Shown piece after piece: positions 8,006-16,748 of a DNA stretch of 34,009 bases. Source of the stretch: Thermoplasmata archaeon. GTDB taxonomy: Archaea > Thermoplasmatota > Thermoplasmata > Thermoplasmatales > Thermoplasmataceae. The notes beneath the pieces were generated by a model. It made no database searches. It was not told the origin of the DNA and worked only from the letters and a program-made list of their open reading frames with translations. The stretch is from contig JAKADQ010000005.1 of assembly GCA_021820405.1 (NCBI GenBank), forward strand, positions 1 through 34,009. Direction: 5' to 3'. Every line of letters begins with the position of its first letter. Within the stretch, counting starts at the first letter, position 1. The translations under genes were made by a program, and so were the position numbers.

Positions 8006-10272
8006 CTCCTCCTGAGTCTTGGATTTACAACCTCATCCATACCACGCGATACGAATATTAGCGAGAATATGAATGCTGACAATGCAATTGCCGGAGGTAT
8101 GATCCACTGGGGTTCTGTTATAAGGTAGAACTCATCCTTCAAAACGGCGTTCAGCATTCCTCCCCATGTGGCAGTATTCAAAGGTGCAAGTCCAAGAAAT
8201 TCCAGGCCAGATACAGCTCCAACTCCTCCACTTATGGATAATGCCAATAGATAAAGAAGTAGCGGCCCAATATTTGGAAGTACGTGTCTTCTCATGATAG
8301 AAGTGTCTCTTGAGCCAAACAGTTTCGCCGCTTCTACAAACGACCTGGATGAGACTCCACGCACAACTCCAATTAAGGTAAATGCCGCAAACGGCCATCC
8401 TGTAAGACTTACAATGAGAATCAGATCAATAAAGTTAGCATTTCCCGGTATCACAGACGAAAGAGCTATCAGCAGCGCAAGAGACGGAACAAGGAATAAG
8501 GCCAGAGACAACGTTTCAATTATCTGGCCACCAAGTCCCCCTTTGTAACCTACATACATGGCAACCGCAAGCGAAATTACTATGGAGAAAAACCCTATGC
8601 TTATTCCGAATATCCAGTCATTATAGAAACTCTGAAGGAATCTGGACCATAGATCAGCCTTGGTGAAGAATGTGGTTCCAAAGGGATAGGATTGTCCTGT
8701 AGGTGTTTTGATCATGGGGGGCAATGGAGCGTAAGAAGATGCAGTTGAACCTATTATGTAGATGTACCCTTCATTTGTCGTAAACGCAATTGCCCCTTTA
8801 CCTGTGTAACTATTAGAGAAATATAGTATGGAGGAAACATTAGTGGGAGTTGGGGAAACCGTGTAACTCCATAGAAAGGCAGTGGCTGAAGAATTGGCTG
8901 AATCATTAAATGATATGGCAACCCCTTTTTGCGATACGAATATAAGCGAATTAGTCACTGAATCATATACACCATGAGTCAGTATATTTCCAGATATGGA
9001 AGAAGAATACGGAACTTCATAAAATACATATCCCTTCAGAGATAGATTATATGCAAGAATCTGAAAATAATTAGCAGACATTCCTATTATATAAGCGGGT
9101 GGCCCATTTCTTCCCTTACTTGTGGAAATCGAATATGTCGCATATGGATAGCTGTAGATCATCTTATGGCTACCATTTTCTATATTTATAGAATAGATAT
9201 CTCTATCATTTGAAATAAGATAAATTGAATTATTAGTCGAAAGTGAGACCTGATAAAATGAAGGAATAATAAGTCCGTTTTGCGTATTTATCTTAGTAAA
9301 ATTATCCTGCCACATTTCTGTGCCATTGTATGTGGAATAAGAAATTACAGACGTGCTGTTGTATATCAGAAATCTCGAATAATTTACGGCTTGTGAAAGA
9401 TAAAGTTGCTTACCATAGAATTTAACGCCGGATATATTTTTCATATTTATTTTGAATGTATGGAAGAGAGAAAAGGGAAAAACGGTAAATTCGTTCATAA
9501 AAATACCTGTTTTATTCTGTGTCATAATATTTATCAGACCATTGGGAAAATCCGCAACTGCATTGAAGCAATACTCAGGCATTGGTGTGGATGGTGAATT
9601 ATCGAAAGCTATGCCGTTAGTTGTTATGTTTCCTACAATCGTTCCGTTCAGTTTTTCGTTATAGAGAAATTTAAAATAAGGTGACTTTTCTTGGCTGTTT
9701 CTGTATTCTATTTCTCCAACCGTAAAGGAATCGTTCGTATATGGAAGAACTACAAATCTATTGATCACTACATCTGTTCCCTGGCTATTAGCTAAAATTC
9801 TTCCGTTAAGTAGATCAAATAGGACTGGTTTTAACATTTTCTCATTACTATTTGTAAAACTAGAGTTATATATCATACCTACCGAACCTAAGGGTGTGCC
9901 TGGCTCACCCAGTCCTACATAGTACAATGCTCCGTCAGAATTTGGGACATACACGGCGCCTTCATATCCTTCAGACTCTACTGATGATGATATCGGGCCA
10001 TAAAAAACTCCACCACTTGTGTGAGTTTCGTTATATAAACTTACATTGGCAATTGGACTGGCAAGGGTTGAATCTATGGCCGGAGCTGACGTGTAGTAGC
10101 CCACATTTCCACCAACATATGGGGCTATCATAGTAACAATCGCAAATGCCAGTAATATGTAAAATCCAGCCCTCCCATATTTACTTTTATAGAATATGGT
10201 GAACTGCTTGTACAATCTCTTCCAATATAATGGAGGATTGATTATTGCATATTTATTTTTCCTATCAGTCAT
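8002..10272 (-). CDS. oligopeptide ABC permease (OppC type) with giant extracytoplasmic domain
   Basis: A 756-residue permease; OppC/DppC proteins are usually about 300. The first helix is at about 35-53, and the transport domain occupies the last 200 residues, with the ATPase-coupling loop around E647 (EAAKLFGS) and five further helices. Between them sit about 490 residues with many N-x-S/T sequons and repeated strand-rich units such as GTEMWQDNF and GYIYIIGS, reminiscent of a PQQ-type beta-propeller. The insert would lie outside the cell, next to the binding protein. The frame opens at GTG 10281, but ATG 10272 is preferred because AGGTG lies 8 nt upstream. It overlaps the ATPase gene by four bases (ATGA) and follows oppB by 21 bp. 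Confidence 0.9.
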   Translation of the reverse strand: MTDRKNKYAIINPPLYWKRLYKQFTIFYKSKYGRAGFYILLAFAIVTMIAPYVGGNVGYYTSAPAIDSTLASPIANVSLYNETHTSGGVFYGPISSSVESEGYEGAVYVPNSDGALYYVGLGEPGTPLGSVGMIYNSSFTNSNEKMLKPVLFDLLNGRILANSQGTDVVINRFVVLPYTNDSFTVGEIEYRNSQEKSPYFKFLYNEKLNGTIVGNITTNGIAFDNSPSTPMPEYCFNAVADFPNGLINIMTQNKTGIFMNEFTVFPFSLFHTFKINMKNISGVKFYGKQLYLSQAVNYSRFLIYNSTSVISYSTYNGTEMWQDNFTKINTQNGLIIPSFYQVSLSTNNSIYLISNDRDIYSINIENGSHKMIYSYPYATYSISTSKGRNGPPAYIIGMSANYFQILAYNLSLKGYVFYEVPYSSSISGNILTHGVYDSVTNSLIFVSQKGVAISFNDSANSSATAFLWSYTVSPTPTNVSSILYFSNSYTGKGAIAFTTNEGYIYIIGSTASSYAPLPPMIKTPTGQSYPFGTTFFTKADLWSRFLQSFYNDWIFGISIGFFSIVISLAVAMYVGYKGGLGGQIIETLSLALFLVPSLALLIALSSVIPGNANFIDLILIVSLTGWPFAAFTLIGVVRGVSSRSFVEAAKLFGSRDTSIMRRHVLPNIGPLLLYLLALSISGGVGAVSGLEFLGLAPLNTATWGGMLNAVLKDEFYLITEPQWIIPPAIALSAFIFSLIFVSRGMDEVVNPRLRRR
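8006..8013 (-). promoter_or_regulatory. Shine-Dalgarno site bearing on the OppDF start
   Basis: AGGAGGAG, which also encodes the last Arg codons of OppC, abuts the ATG at 8005. The GGAGG core is only 2 nt from that ATG but 8 nt from the in-frame TTG at 7999. The spacing argues for initiation at the TTG. Confidence 0.5.
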
Positions 10273-10293
10273 TTTATACACCTAATTAAAACC

Positions 10294-11280
10294 TCAAACC
10301 TTGATCCTTGGATCAAGCCATGCGTGAATGTAGTCAATCATGGAATAAGCCAGTATTGTAAGAAGTGAAATAATAAATGTGGAAGCCTCACTTAGAGGAT
10401 AATCTTCATGCAGAACTGCTTTATAAAGCAACGGACCCATGCCAGGCCAGTTGAATATGATAGCTACAATAAGTGATCCACTCATTAAGAATGCAATTTG
10501 AAGTGCGAGTCTCGTAGTCACAGGTATTACAGCAATACGAGCTGCGTGTTTTCTTAATATGCTTTTTTCCGGAACACCTTTGGCTCTAGCAGTTGTTATA
10601 TGATCCTCGCCGAGAGTTGAAACCATTGCGGCTCTCATTGTGATCATGTGCCCCGCCGTCTCAATCAAGAGCAGGGATATAAAGGGAAGCGCCATATCGT
10701 AAAGCAAAGTTAAGATTGTTGAAAAAGTAGGGTGTTCTATATAGGAAAGAGGAATCTGAGCCTTTATGGGAAACCATCCAAGGGCTACTACAAAGTAAAG
10801 GAAAAGAAAAACTCCTATTATAAAGTAAGGAATTGAGTTCACAATAAGGGATAATGAAAGTATTACCCCCTCTTTCTTTCCACCTCTTATTCTTGAAACC
10901 CATATACCCAGAGGTATTCCTAAGGCAAATGACAGAAGTGAAGTTGATCCTATAAGCACCAGAGTATAAGGAAGGGCCTGTGCAATCTCTGTAGATACCA
11001 GTTCTCCCTGATTAATATAATCTTTTCCCCAGTTAAACGTAAACATCTGGTAAAGGTATGTCTCAAAATCTGTAAGGGAATATTTGCCATTTTGGAGACC
11101 AAGCTGAACAAGTCTATTGTGATATGCTTTAGGATTGACGTAACCTGATCTTGAAACTGTTATAAATAACTCAGCAGGGTTTCCCGGCATGAGTCTGAAC
11201 ACCACAAAGATAATAACCGTCATTATTAGAACCAAAGAAATGTCCTGAATAACCTTCCTAATAAGTAGATATATGTTCAT
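10294..11280 (-). CDS. oligopeptide ABC permease (OppB type)
   Basis: A 328-residue membrane protein of normal OppB/DppB length. It starts with a short cytoplasmic tail and a first helix at about 13-29 that runs into FRLMPGNPAE, a hallmark of this family. The coupling loop is TTARAKGVPEKSILRKHA. About six helices are present. It should form the membrane channel with the OppC-type partner encoded just downstream and be energised by the fused ATPase. The binding-protein gene lies 52 bp upstream on the same strand, so one operon is likely. Confidence 0.94.
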   Translation of the reverse strand: MNIYLLIRKVIQDISLVLIMTVIIFVVFRLMPGNPAELFITVSRSGYVNPKAYHNRLVQLGLQNGKYSLTDFETYLYQMFTFNWGKDYINQGELVSTEIAQALPYTLVLIGSTSLLSFALGIPLGIWVSRIRGGKKEGVILSLSLIVNSIPYFIIGVFLFLYFVVALGWFPIKAQIPLSYIEHPTFSTILTLLYDMALPFISLLLIETAGHMITMRAAMVSTLGEDHITTARAKGVPEKSILRKHAARIAVIPVTTRLALQIAFLMSGSLIVAIIFNWPGMGPLLYKAVLHEDYPLSEASTFIISLLTILAYSMIDYIHAWLDPRIKV

Positions 11281-11332
11281 AATAATCTTCCCTGTTGCTT
11301 AGAACTTAAAAATAAAATGGTATTTAAAAATT

Positions 11333-14300
11333 TTATGCTGTCTTATTCTTCTTTTTGAAGAAAAAGACATATGAAGCAGCTCCAACCACCACAACAACAG
11401 CCACAACTATACCGGCTATAATCAAATCGTCATTATTTGAAGTTGGTGAGGTAACAGGTTTTGTGGGCGATACATAAATCTTTGCCAGACTTACTGTTGG
11501 TTGTATTGTATAGTTGTTGATTGTATTGTTATTCGAATAGATGTTTACTGAAAATGTTGTGTTCTTCAATTCTCCAACAAGCATTGAAGATGAAAGGCTG
11601 CTATTTACCACTGTGAAATTAAACACGGCAAGTCCACTTGAATCTGTCGTGGTCTTGAGCGAGGAAAACTGTATTCCCACAAGGGAACTTGAGTTCACCA
11701 TAACTGTCGCACCTTTGTATGCGTTACTGTTGTACGTAACACTGAAGACTATTTGCCCCTTTTCAAGATCCTGAACTCCATTGGTGTTGTTTTTACTGTA
11801 TACCAGATTCTTCACAGAGTAAGTGGATTTCAGTATTGGCCCATTTATTATGGAAAGGTTTACAGAACCCAAACCTGTACCAGTTTCTGTTGCATGTGGT
11901 TGAGATGCCGATGCGATTACTTGCATTGTTTCGTTATGCACACTGTACGTTGCTCCCGTCGTAGAATTTGTCGCAGTGAATAGAGCACTTAAGTAGGAGA
12001 CAATCTTAAACTCCCAGACAGCCTGACCCTGGGCATTTGTGGTGAGCTGATTGGGGGTTATATTCACAAGGCCTCCATAGCTTGATGAATCACCGATATA
12101 CAGAGTTACTCCACTTGCAGGGCTTGTTCCATTCATTACAGTGAATGTTATGTTACCATACTCATTACCGTTGAAGACGTTTCCATAAGTAAGTGACTGC
12201 TGTACAGTAAGGTTATACTTATCAACTACGCTTACAGAGGAAGTGTTTTTGTATATTGTGGTGTATTCCCAGAACCAGTATAGATAAGTAGCAGCAGAAT
12301 ACGTTGTTGAATAGTTTGTGAATGCGTCTGACAGTGGAATAAGGTCAGTTGCATATCCGGTTGCGATAACTGGGTCTTGTTCTATTATAAGAGAATCCAG
12401 TTCCTTTGCCACGCTTGATGCAACAGCAAAGCTGTCTGTGCTTATTGACTCATTTATGAGTTTGCAGAATAGCTGCTGAACCTGAGCACCAGTGAGCATC
12501 TTACCGTTGACCTCCATTGATGAAAATGGACCAAGGTAGGATTTTGCGGGCACTCCAACAACTGGAGAAAGATGTGCCTGGCAATCCAGAATTGGGTCAC
12601 CTAAGGCAGTACTCTCACCCTCAGAAGCTATTTCAAAGCCGTTGGTTTTGTGATGGCTCAATATGGTACTATCCACATTAGACTGAAGTGTTGTGAAAGC
12701 TTCCTGCTTCAAAACCGTACTAATTCCAAGTTCGTTCCAGTACTGGAATGTCTTTTCAATTGCTGCCACACCTGTTGGATTTTCAGCACCTGTAGTTATC
12801 TGAACTGTAAGAGTAACTGGGTTGCCATTATACAGGAGTTTTCCGGAGGATGAGTATGTCATTCCAGGTATGCTGTCTATCAGGGATTTAGCCTTGGCCA
12901 TGTTGAATGTATATTCAGGAGCACTGGCATTGTAGTACAGAGTATTGCCTGGGTTTATTGGGCTTGAGGATGGATATCCCAAACCATCAAGAATTACCTG
13001 ATTTATGTAGTTGTATGGCACAGAATAGGATAATGCCTGCCTGAATGCAGTTACGTTAAGAGGTGCATCTGCAGTATTCAGCTCCCAGTAACCGTATGCA
13101 CTTGACAATTTCTTATATATGAAACTGTTTGGAGTTGAACTTAGTTGGGGTAGGAAGTTAGGTGGAGGTGCAAGTGTCATGGTGTCAATCTGACCTTTCT
13201 GGAAGGCTGCCACCTCTGAAGAAACTGAGTCGTATATTGGCATATATATCTCATATATTTTTGGAGTAAACTGCCTTAGTCCGCTGGATGCATTTGTATA
13301 TTGGGTGAAATAGTATGGATTCACGTAAAGTGTCTCATGTTCACCTGGAATTATTTGTCCCTGTGGCATTCCAAAGTCATTTGTTACCATGAATGCGCCT
13401 GCTCCAACCATGCCTGGAACCGCACCGGTAGTCGGATTCCATCCAAGATTCCAGCCACAATATCCGTCTCCAGGAATTGCTGTGTTGTGGAACGGGCTCG
13501 ATGTGTTTGATGTGTTTGTGTAGTTAAAATCTCCCTGGCCTGATGTCGTGTAGTCGTGGTGTACCCATATGTGATATGGAAGTATATCACAGGCTAGAAC
13601 ATCTGTGAAAAACAATAGAGTCTTCTGGGTCACAAAGAACTTTACTGACAGATTCCCGTCAGGAATCACATTCACCACATCAGGAAAGTCTCCAAAATAG
13701 CTCTTTATCCTGTAGTTCAAGACAACATCAGCTGATTGCAGGTAGTATTTCTTCATTTTTGTAGGCTTATAGGATTTGTATGTGTGGTTAACTACCTGGC
13801 CATTGTAGCAGAATTCCGTGTAATTAGAAAACGTATATGTCTGGCTGTTATTTGCTGGTGACCAGTCGGTCCATCTTACGTATGGCCTTATGTTTATTGT
13901 ATAAACGTAGGAATAGTTCTGGTAACTGTTTGTGTCTATATTGTATGTCTTGTTTCCGGGGCCAACATGCTGAACTGTGTAACCGGAAGCCATCCATGGA
14001 ACGTTAGTACCGTTCGGAAGAGTCTCAAATAATGCTGTTGCTCCCCATATCTGGCAATCAACAAACGCGTCACAGTATGTGGTCTCATCAAAGGGACTCA
14101 TCGATCCCGCGTTCCCTATCTGTCCTATCTTGAACACACCACCAGTATAATGCGGTTCAGTAGTTGCATTATCTGTCGGATATACCCATGGCGCAGAGGA
14201 AGACGCCTGTGCTTGCACAAGGTCATTGACCTTAAGTTTTCCTCCTAAATTGGCACTTAAAATATTCGTGCTTCTTGCTTTTCCTGTTAGTCCTGAAACG

Positions 14301-14377
14301 TTATCAAGAACCGCAAAAGCGGATCCTACCATTATCAGGGTTAAAAACAGGGCTACCAACATCCTTTTTTTATTCAT
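11333..14377 (-). CDS. large membrane-anchored extracellular solute-binding protein, family 5 (peptides)
   Basis: A 1014-residue surface protein. The N-terminus (MNKKRMLVALFLTLIMVGSA) is a signal sequence. Residues from about 75 to 690 match the SBP family 5 fold used for oligopeptides, e.g. FRQALSYSVPYNYINQ and the FETLPNGT region. Then follow about 240 residues of repetitive Ser/Thr/Asn-rich, Ig-like sequence (units with TTNAQGQAVWEF and TTTDSSGLAVFNF). A C-terminal helix (about 985-1006) with KKKNK after it anchors the chain in the membrane. Usual family length is 500-600, so the C-terminal stalk is the extra part. The ATG at 14377 is preferred over 14386 or TTG 14392 because it starts the signal peptide properly and lies about 27 bp from a TATA box. 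First gene of the importer operon. Confidence 0.93.
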   Translation of the reverse strand: MNKKRMLVALFLTLIMVGSAFAVLDNVSGLTGKARSTNILSANLGGKLKVNDLVQAQASSSAPWVYPTDNATTEPHYTGGVFKIGQIGNAGSMSPFDETTYCDAFVDCQIWGATALFETLPNGTNVPWMASGYTVQHVGPGNKTYNIDTNSYQNYSYVYTINIRPYVRWTDWSPANNSQTYTFSNYTEFCYNGQVVNHTYKSYKPTKMKKYYLQSADVVLNYRIKSYFGDFPDVVNVIPDGNLSVKFFVTQKTLLFFTDVLACDILPYHIWVHHDYTTSGQGDFNYTNTSNTSSPFHNTAIPGDGYCGWNLGWNPTTGAVPGMVGAGAFMVTNDFGMPQGQIIPGEHETLYVNPYYFTQYTNASSGLRQFTPKIYEIYMPIYDSVSSEVAAFQKGQIDTMTLAPPPNFLPQLSSTPNSFIYKKLSSAYGYWELNTADAPLNVTAFRQALSYSVPYNYINQVILDGLGYPSSSPINPGNTLYYNASAPEYTFNMAKAKSLIDSIPGMTYSSSGKLLYNGNPVTLTVQITTGAENPTGVAAIEKTFQYWNELGISTVLKQEAFTTLQSNVDSTILSHHKTNGFEIASEGESTALGDPILDCQAHLSPVVGVPAKSYLGPFSSMEVNGKMLTGAQVQQLFCKLINESISTDSFAVASSVAKELDSLIIEQDPVIATGYATDLIPLSDAFTNYSTTYSAATYLYWFWEYTTIYKNTSSVSVVDKYNLTVQQSLTYGNVFNGNEYGNITFTVMNGTSPASGVTLYIGDSSSYGGLVNITPNQLTTNAQGQAVWEFKIVSYLSALFTATNSTTGATYSVHNETMQVIASASQPHATETGTGLGSVNLSIINGPILKSTYSVKNLVYSKNNTNGVQDLEKGQIVFSVTYNSNAYKGATVMVNSSSLVGIQFSSLKTTTDSSGLAVFNFTVVNSSLSSSMLVGELKNTTFSVNIYSNNNTINNYTIQPTVSLAKIYVSPTKPVTSPTSNNDDLIIAGIVVAVVVVVGAASYVFFFKKKNKTA

Positions 14378-14399
14378 CCAAAACATATTCAAATTATAG

Positions 14400-14407
14400 T
14401 ATTTAAA
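14400..14407 (-). promoter_or_regulatory. TATA box of the peptide importer operon
   Basis: TTTAAATA on the minus strand is centred about 27 bp before the ATG at 14377, giving a leaderless mRNA for the binding protein. Confidence 0.45.
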
Positions 14408-14440
14408 AATTTTTAATTGTAATCCATGTAAATTGAATTA

Positions 14441-14454
14441 TTTTCAATTGAAAA
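14441..14454. repeat. 14-bp perfect palindrome upstream of the importer operon
   Basis: TTTTCAATTGAAAA is self-complementary and lies about 35 bp upstream of the TATA box of the importer operon. It could bind a dimeric regulator, but AT-rich palindromes of this size also arise by chance. The rest of the gap 14387-14635 shows no supportable gene. Confidence 0.3.
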
Positions 14455-14635
14455 AGCATAGACTTTAAGGGCAGTTGAATAATTCTCTCATATTTCATAA
14501 TGCGGTGATGTATATGTCATTGCACATCATGTTGTTAAGAAAAAATTATAGGTTAGACCTGAAAGGAATTTGGAATCATCATATATCCAAAAGGTTGGAG
14601 ATATTTTATCTGGAAAAAATGGTGTTCACCAAAAT

Positions 14636-14890
14636 TTACTCGGTTAGGCCAAGCAGTATGGCTAATTTTTTAAGTAGAAAAATGACCACCTGTAAAATCA
14701 AAGTCACTATGGAGAAAACAAAGCATACATATGCAACCGAACCCTCAATCTGTATAGGCGAGCCAAAGGCAGTTAACTCCTTTGTTGTAATGGAATTGTA
14801 AATGTCAATATATGTTAAATATAATAATAGTGAAACAACTCCGTTTATTATGAAGCCCAAGTAAGTTCGGTTAATTTTAAATTTTGGCAT
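14636..14890 (-). CDS. small two-helix membrane protein, unknown
   Basis: An 84-residue protein with two strong hydrophobic segments (about 11-30 and 54-77) separated by a polar loop (TTKELTAFGSPIQIEG). The family is not recognised. The coding call rests on its promoter: the A/T element TTTTATTATAC is centred about 27 bp before the ATG at 14890, ideal for leaderless transcription. The frame reaches back to a TTG at 14908, but that codon lies between the TATA box and the predicted start. The opposite-strand ORF over the same bases is less credible. Confidence 0.6.
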   Translation of the reverse strand: MPKFKINRTYLGFIINGVVSLLLYLTYIDIYNSITTKELTAFGSPIQIEGSVAYVCFVFSIVTLILQVVIFLLKKLAILLGLTE

Positions 14891-14912
14891 TATCGGAATG
14901 AAAATCAAAAAG

Positions 14913-14923
14913 GTATAATAAAA
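14913..14923 (-). promoter_or_regulatory. TATA box for the small membrane protein
   Basis: TTTTATTATAC on the minus strand, centred about 27 bp from the ATG at 14890, fixes that start codon. Confidence 0.5.
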
Positions 14924-14950
14924 TTTTCCATTGATTGGTTCTGTAAAAAA

Positions 14951-14960
14951 TTATATTAAA
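14951..14960 (+). promoter_or_regulatory. candidate TATA box for hutU
   Basis: TTATATTAAA lies 42-51 bp upstream of the hutU ATG and would give a leader of about 20 nt. Confidence 0.35.
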
Positions 14961-15001
14961 AAATATGAAAAGATTGTTAAACCTAGTTTCATTGGTGTCT
15001 C

Positions 15002-16675
15002 ATGGCAGAAAATAGAGTGATACATGCCCCAAGGGGGAAGCAGCTCAATACAAGAGGATGGCAGCAGGAAGCCGCCTTAAGGCTTTTAATGAACAATCTG
15101 GATCCAGAAGTTGCAAAGGATCCACAGAATCTCATAGTATACGGAGGAAAGGGAAAAGCAGCGAGAACGTGGAGGGATTTTGACGAAATTATTGCAATGC
15201 TGAAGGAACTTTACTCTGATGAGACACTTCTAATTCAGTCAGGAAAACCTGTGGGTGCTTTTAAAACAACGAAGTTTTCTCCCAGAGTACTCATAGTGAA
15301 TGCACAGATCGTACCAAGATGGGCAACTGATGATATTTTCTGGGACCTGGAAAAAAGAGGATTGACTATGTTTGGTCAGATGACAGCCGGAAGCTGGATA
15401 TATATCGGTTCGCAGGGAGTATTGCAAGGTACCTATGAAACGCTCTTTGCGCTTGCCAGAAAGGAGTTTAACCGGCCAGACTTGAAGGGGAAATGGGTAC
15501 TTTCCGCTGGTCTCGGTGAAATGGGCGGAGCGCAACCTCTGGCAATAACCATGAACAACGGTGTTGGAATTATAATCGAGGTTGATCAGGATAAAATTGA
15601 CAGAAGACTCAGGGGAAAATATCTGGACGTACAGGCAAAAGATATAGATGAGGCATTAAGGATTAAGGATGAATACATTCAAAAGAATAAACCGATTTCC
15701 ATCGGCGTTCTTGGAAACGCAGCAACCATTTATGATGATCTGGCAAACAGAGGAATCGTACCTGATGTAGTTACGGACCAGACAGCGGCACACGACCTTA
15801 ATCTTGGATATATTCCAGAGGGATACGATATTAAAACGGCAGAAGAGTTCAGAAACAGTGACATGGAGCAATATATTAAGGAAGTTAGAAAAAGCATAGT
15901 CAAGGAAGTAAGGGCAATTTTAAAATTCAAGGAAATGGGTTCGAAGGTATTTGATTACGGAAATAATCTCAGGACCAGGGCAAAAGAATCAGGCGAAAAC
16001 AGAGCATTTGAAATAACGGGATACGTTCCTGCGTATATAAGAGATCTATTTGCAGTAGGGTCAGGCCCATTCAGATGGGTGGCACTCTCTGGCGAGCCTT
16101 CTGATATTTTTAAGATTGATGACGCCATCACGTATCATCTGGGATACAACGAACATCTTGTACAGTGGCTTAAGCTCGCAAAGGAAAAGGTAAAGTTTCA
16201 GGGGTTGCCTGCAAGAATCTGTTACGCGGCATACGGCGAGAGAGAAAAGATCGGCCAGATAATCAATGATATGGTTCATGATGGAGAATTAGTGGCACCG
16301 GTGGCTATTGGCAGAGATCACCATGATACTGGCTCAGTGGCTTCCCCATTCAGGGAGACAGAGGCGATGAAAGACGGAAGTGATGCAATAGCGGACTGGC
16401 CAATACTAAACGCACTTCTAAATGTAGCATCAGGAGCCACATGGGTTTCTGTACATCACGGAGGTGGTACGGGCATTGGAAATGCAATCCACGCAGGTTT
16501 TGTACTTGTGGCGGATGGTTCCAAAGAGGCTGAAGAAAAGGTTAAGATGGTACTTAATGCAGACCCTGGAATTGGAGTTATAAGGCATGCTGATGCTGGA
16601 TATGAAGGCTCCAAAGAACTAATCAGAAAGGGAGTAAAATTTAAGACACCATATTACGGGTTAGAAGAAAAGTAA
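15002..16675 (+). CDS. hutU: urocanate hydratase
   Basis: A 557-residue protein of the normal urocanase length. It opens with the family's [19 protein letters not shown] and carries the NAD-binding [10 protein letters not shown], the [15 protein letters not shown] segment, the active-site Cys C407 in [13 protein letters not shown], and the late [14 protein letters not shown] motif. It converts urocanate to 4-imidazolone-5-propionate, the second step of histidine breakdown, using tightly bound NAD+. The histidine ammonia-lyase that would supply urocanate is not in this window, so the pathway is dispersed. A T-rich stretch follows the stop codon. Confidence 0.97.
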   Translation: MAENRVIHAPRGKQLNTRGWQQEAALRLLMNNLDPEVAKDPQNLIVYGGKGKAARTWRDFDEIIAMLKELYSDETLLIQSGKPVGAFKTTKFSPRVLIVNAQIVPRWATDDIFWDLEKRGLTMFGQMTAGSWIYIGSQGVLQGTYETLFALARKEFNRPDLKGKWVLSAGLGEMGGAQPLAITMNNGVGIIIEVDQDKIDRRLRGKYLDVQAKDIDEALRIKDEYIQKNKPISIGVLGNAATIYDDLANRGIVPDVVTDQTAAHDLNLGYIPEGYDIKTAEEFRNSDMEQYIKEVRKSIVKEVRAILKFKEMGSKVFDYGNNLRTRAKESGENRAFEITGYVPAYIRDLFAVGSGPFRWVALSGEPSDIFKIDDAITYHLGYNEHLVQWLKLAKEKVKFQGLPARICYAAYGEREKIGQIINDMVHDGELVAPVAIGRDHHDTGSVASPFRETEAMKDGSDAIADWPILNALLNVASGATWVSVHHGGGTGIGNAIHAGFVLVADGSKEAEEKVKMVLNADPGIGVIRHADAGYEGSKELIRKGVKFKTPYYGLEEK

Positions 16676-16680
16676 TCCAT

Positions 16681-16692
16681 CCTTTCTTTTTA
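16681..16692 (+). terminator. possible T-rich terminator after hutU
   Basis: The stretch CCTTTCTTTTTA starts six bases after the hutU stop codon. Archaeal RNA polymerase stops at such U-rich runs. The next gene has its own promoter. Confidence 0.3.
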
Positions 16693-16718
16693 CTAAAAGC
16701 AATAAACTATACTGTAAA

Positions 16719-16728
16719 GATTTTAAAA
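16719..16728 (+). promoter_or_regulatory. TATA box for the nucleotidyltransferase gene
   Basis: GATTTTAAAA is centred about 26 bp upstream of the ATG at 16749, consistent with a leaderless transcript. Confidence 0.4.
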
Positions 16729-16748
16729 CCAATTTCTTCTTACCTGTT

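Noticed and set aside
14475-14801. Plus-strand ORF of 108 codons
   Set aside because: Its second half is antisense to the better supported minus-strand membrane protein (14636-14890), which has a well-placed TATA box. The first half has no family likeness and no start context.
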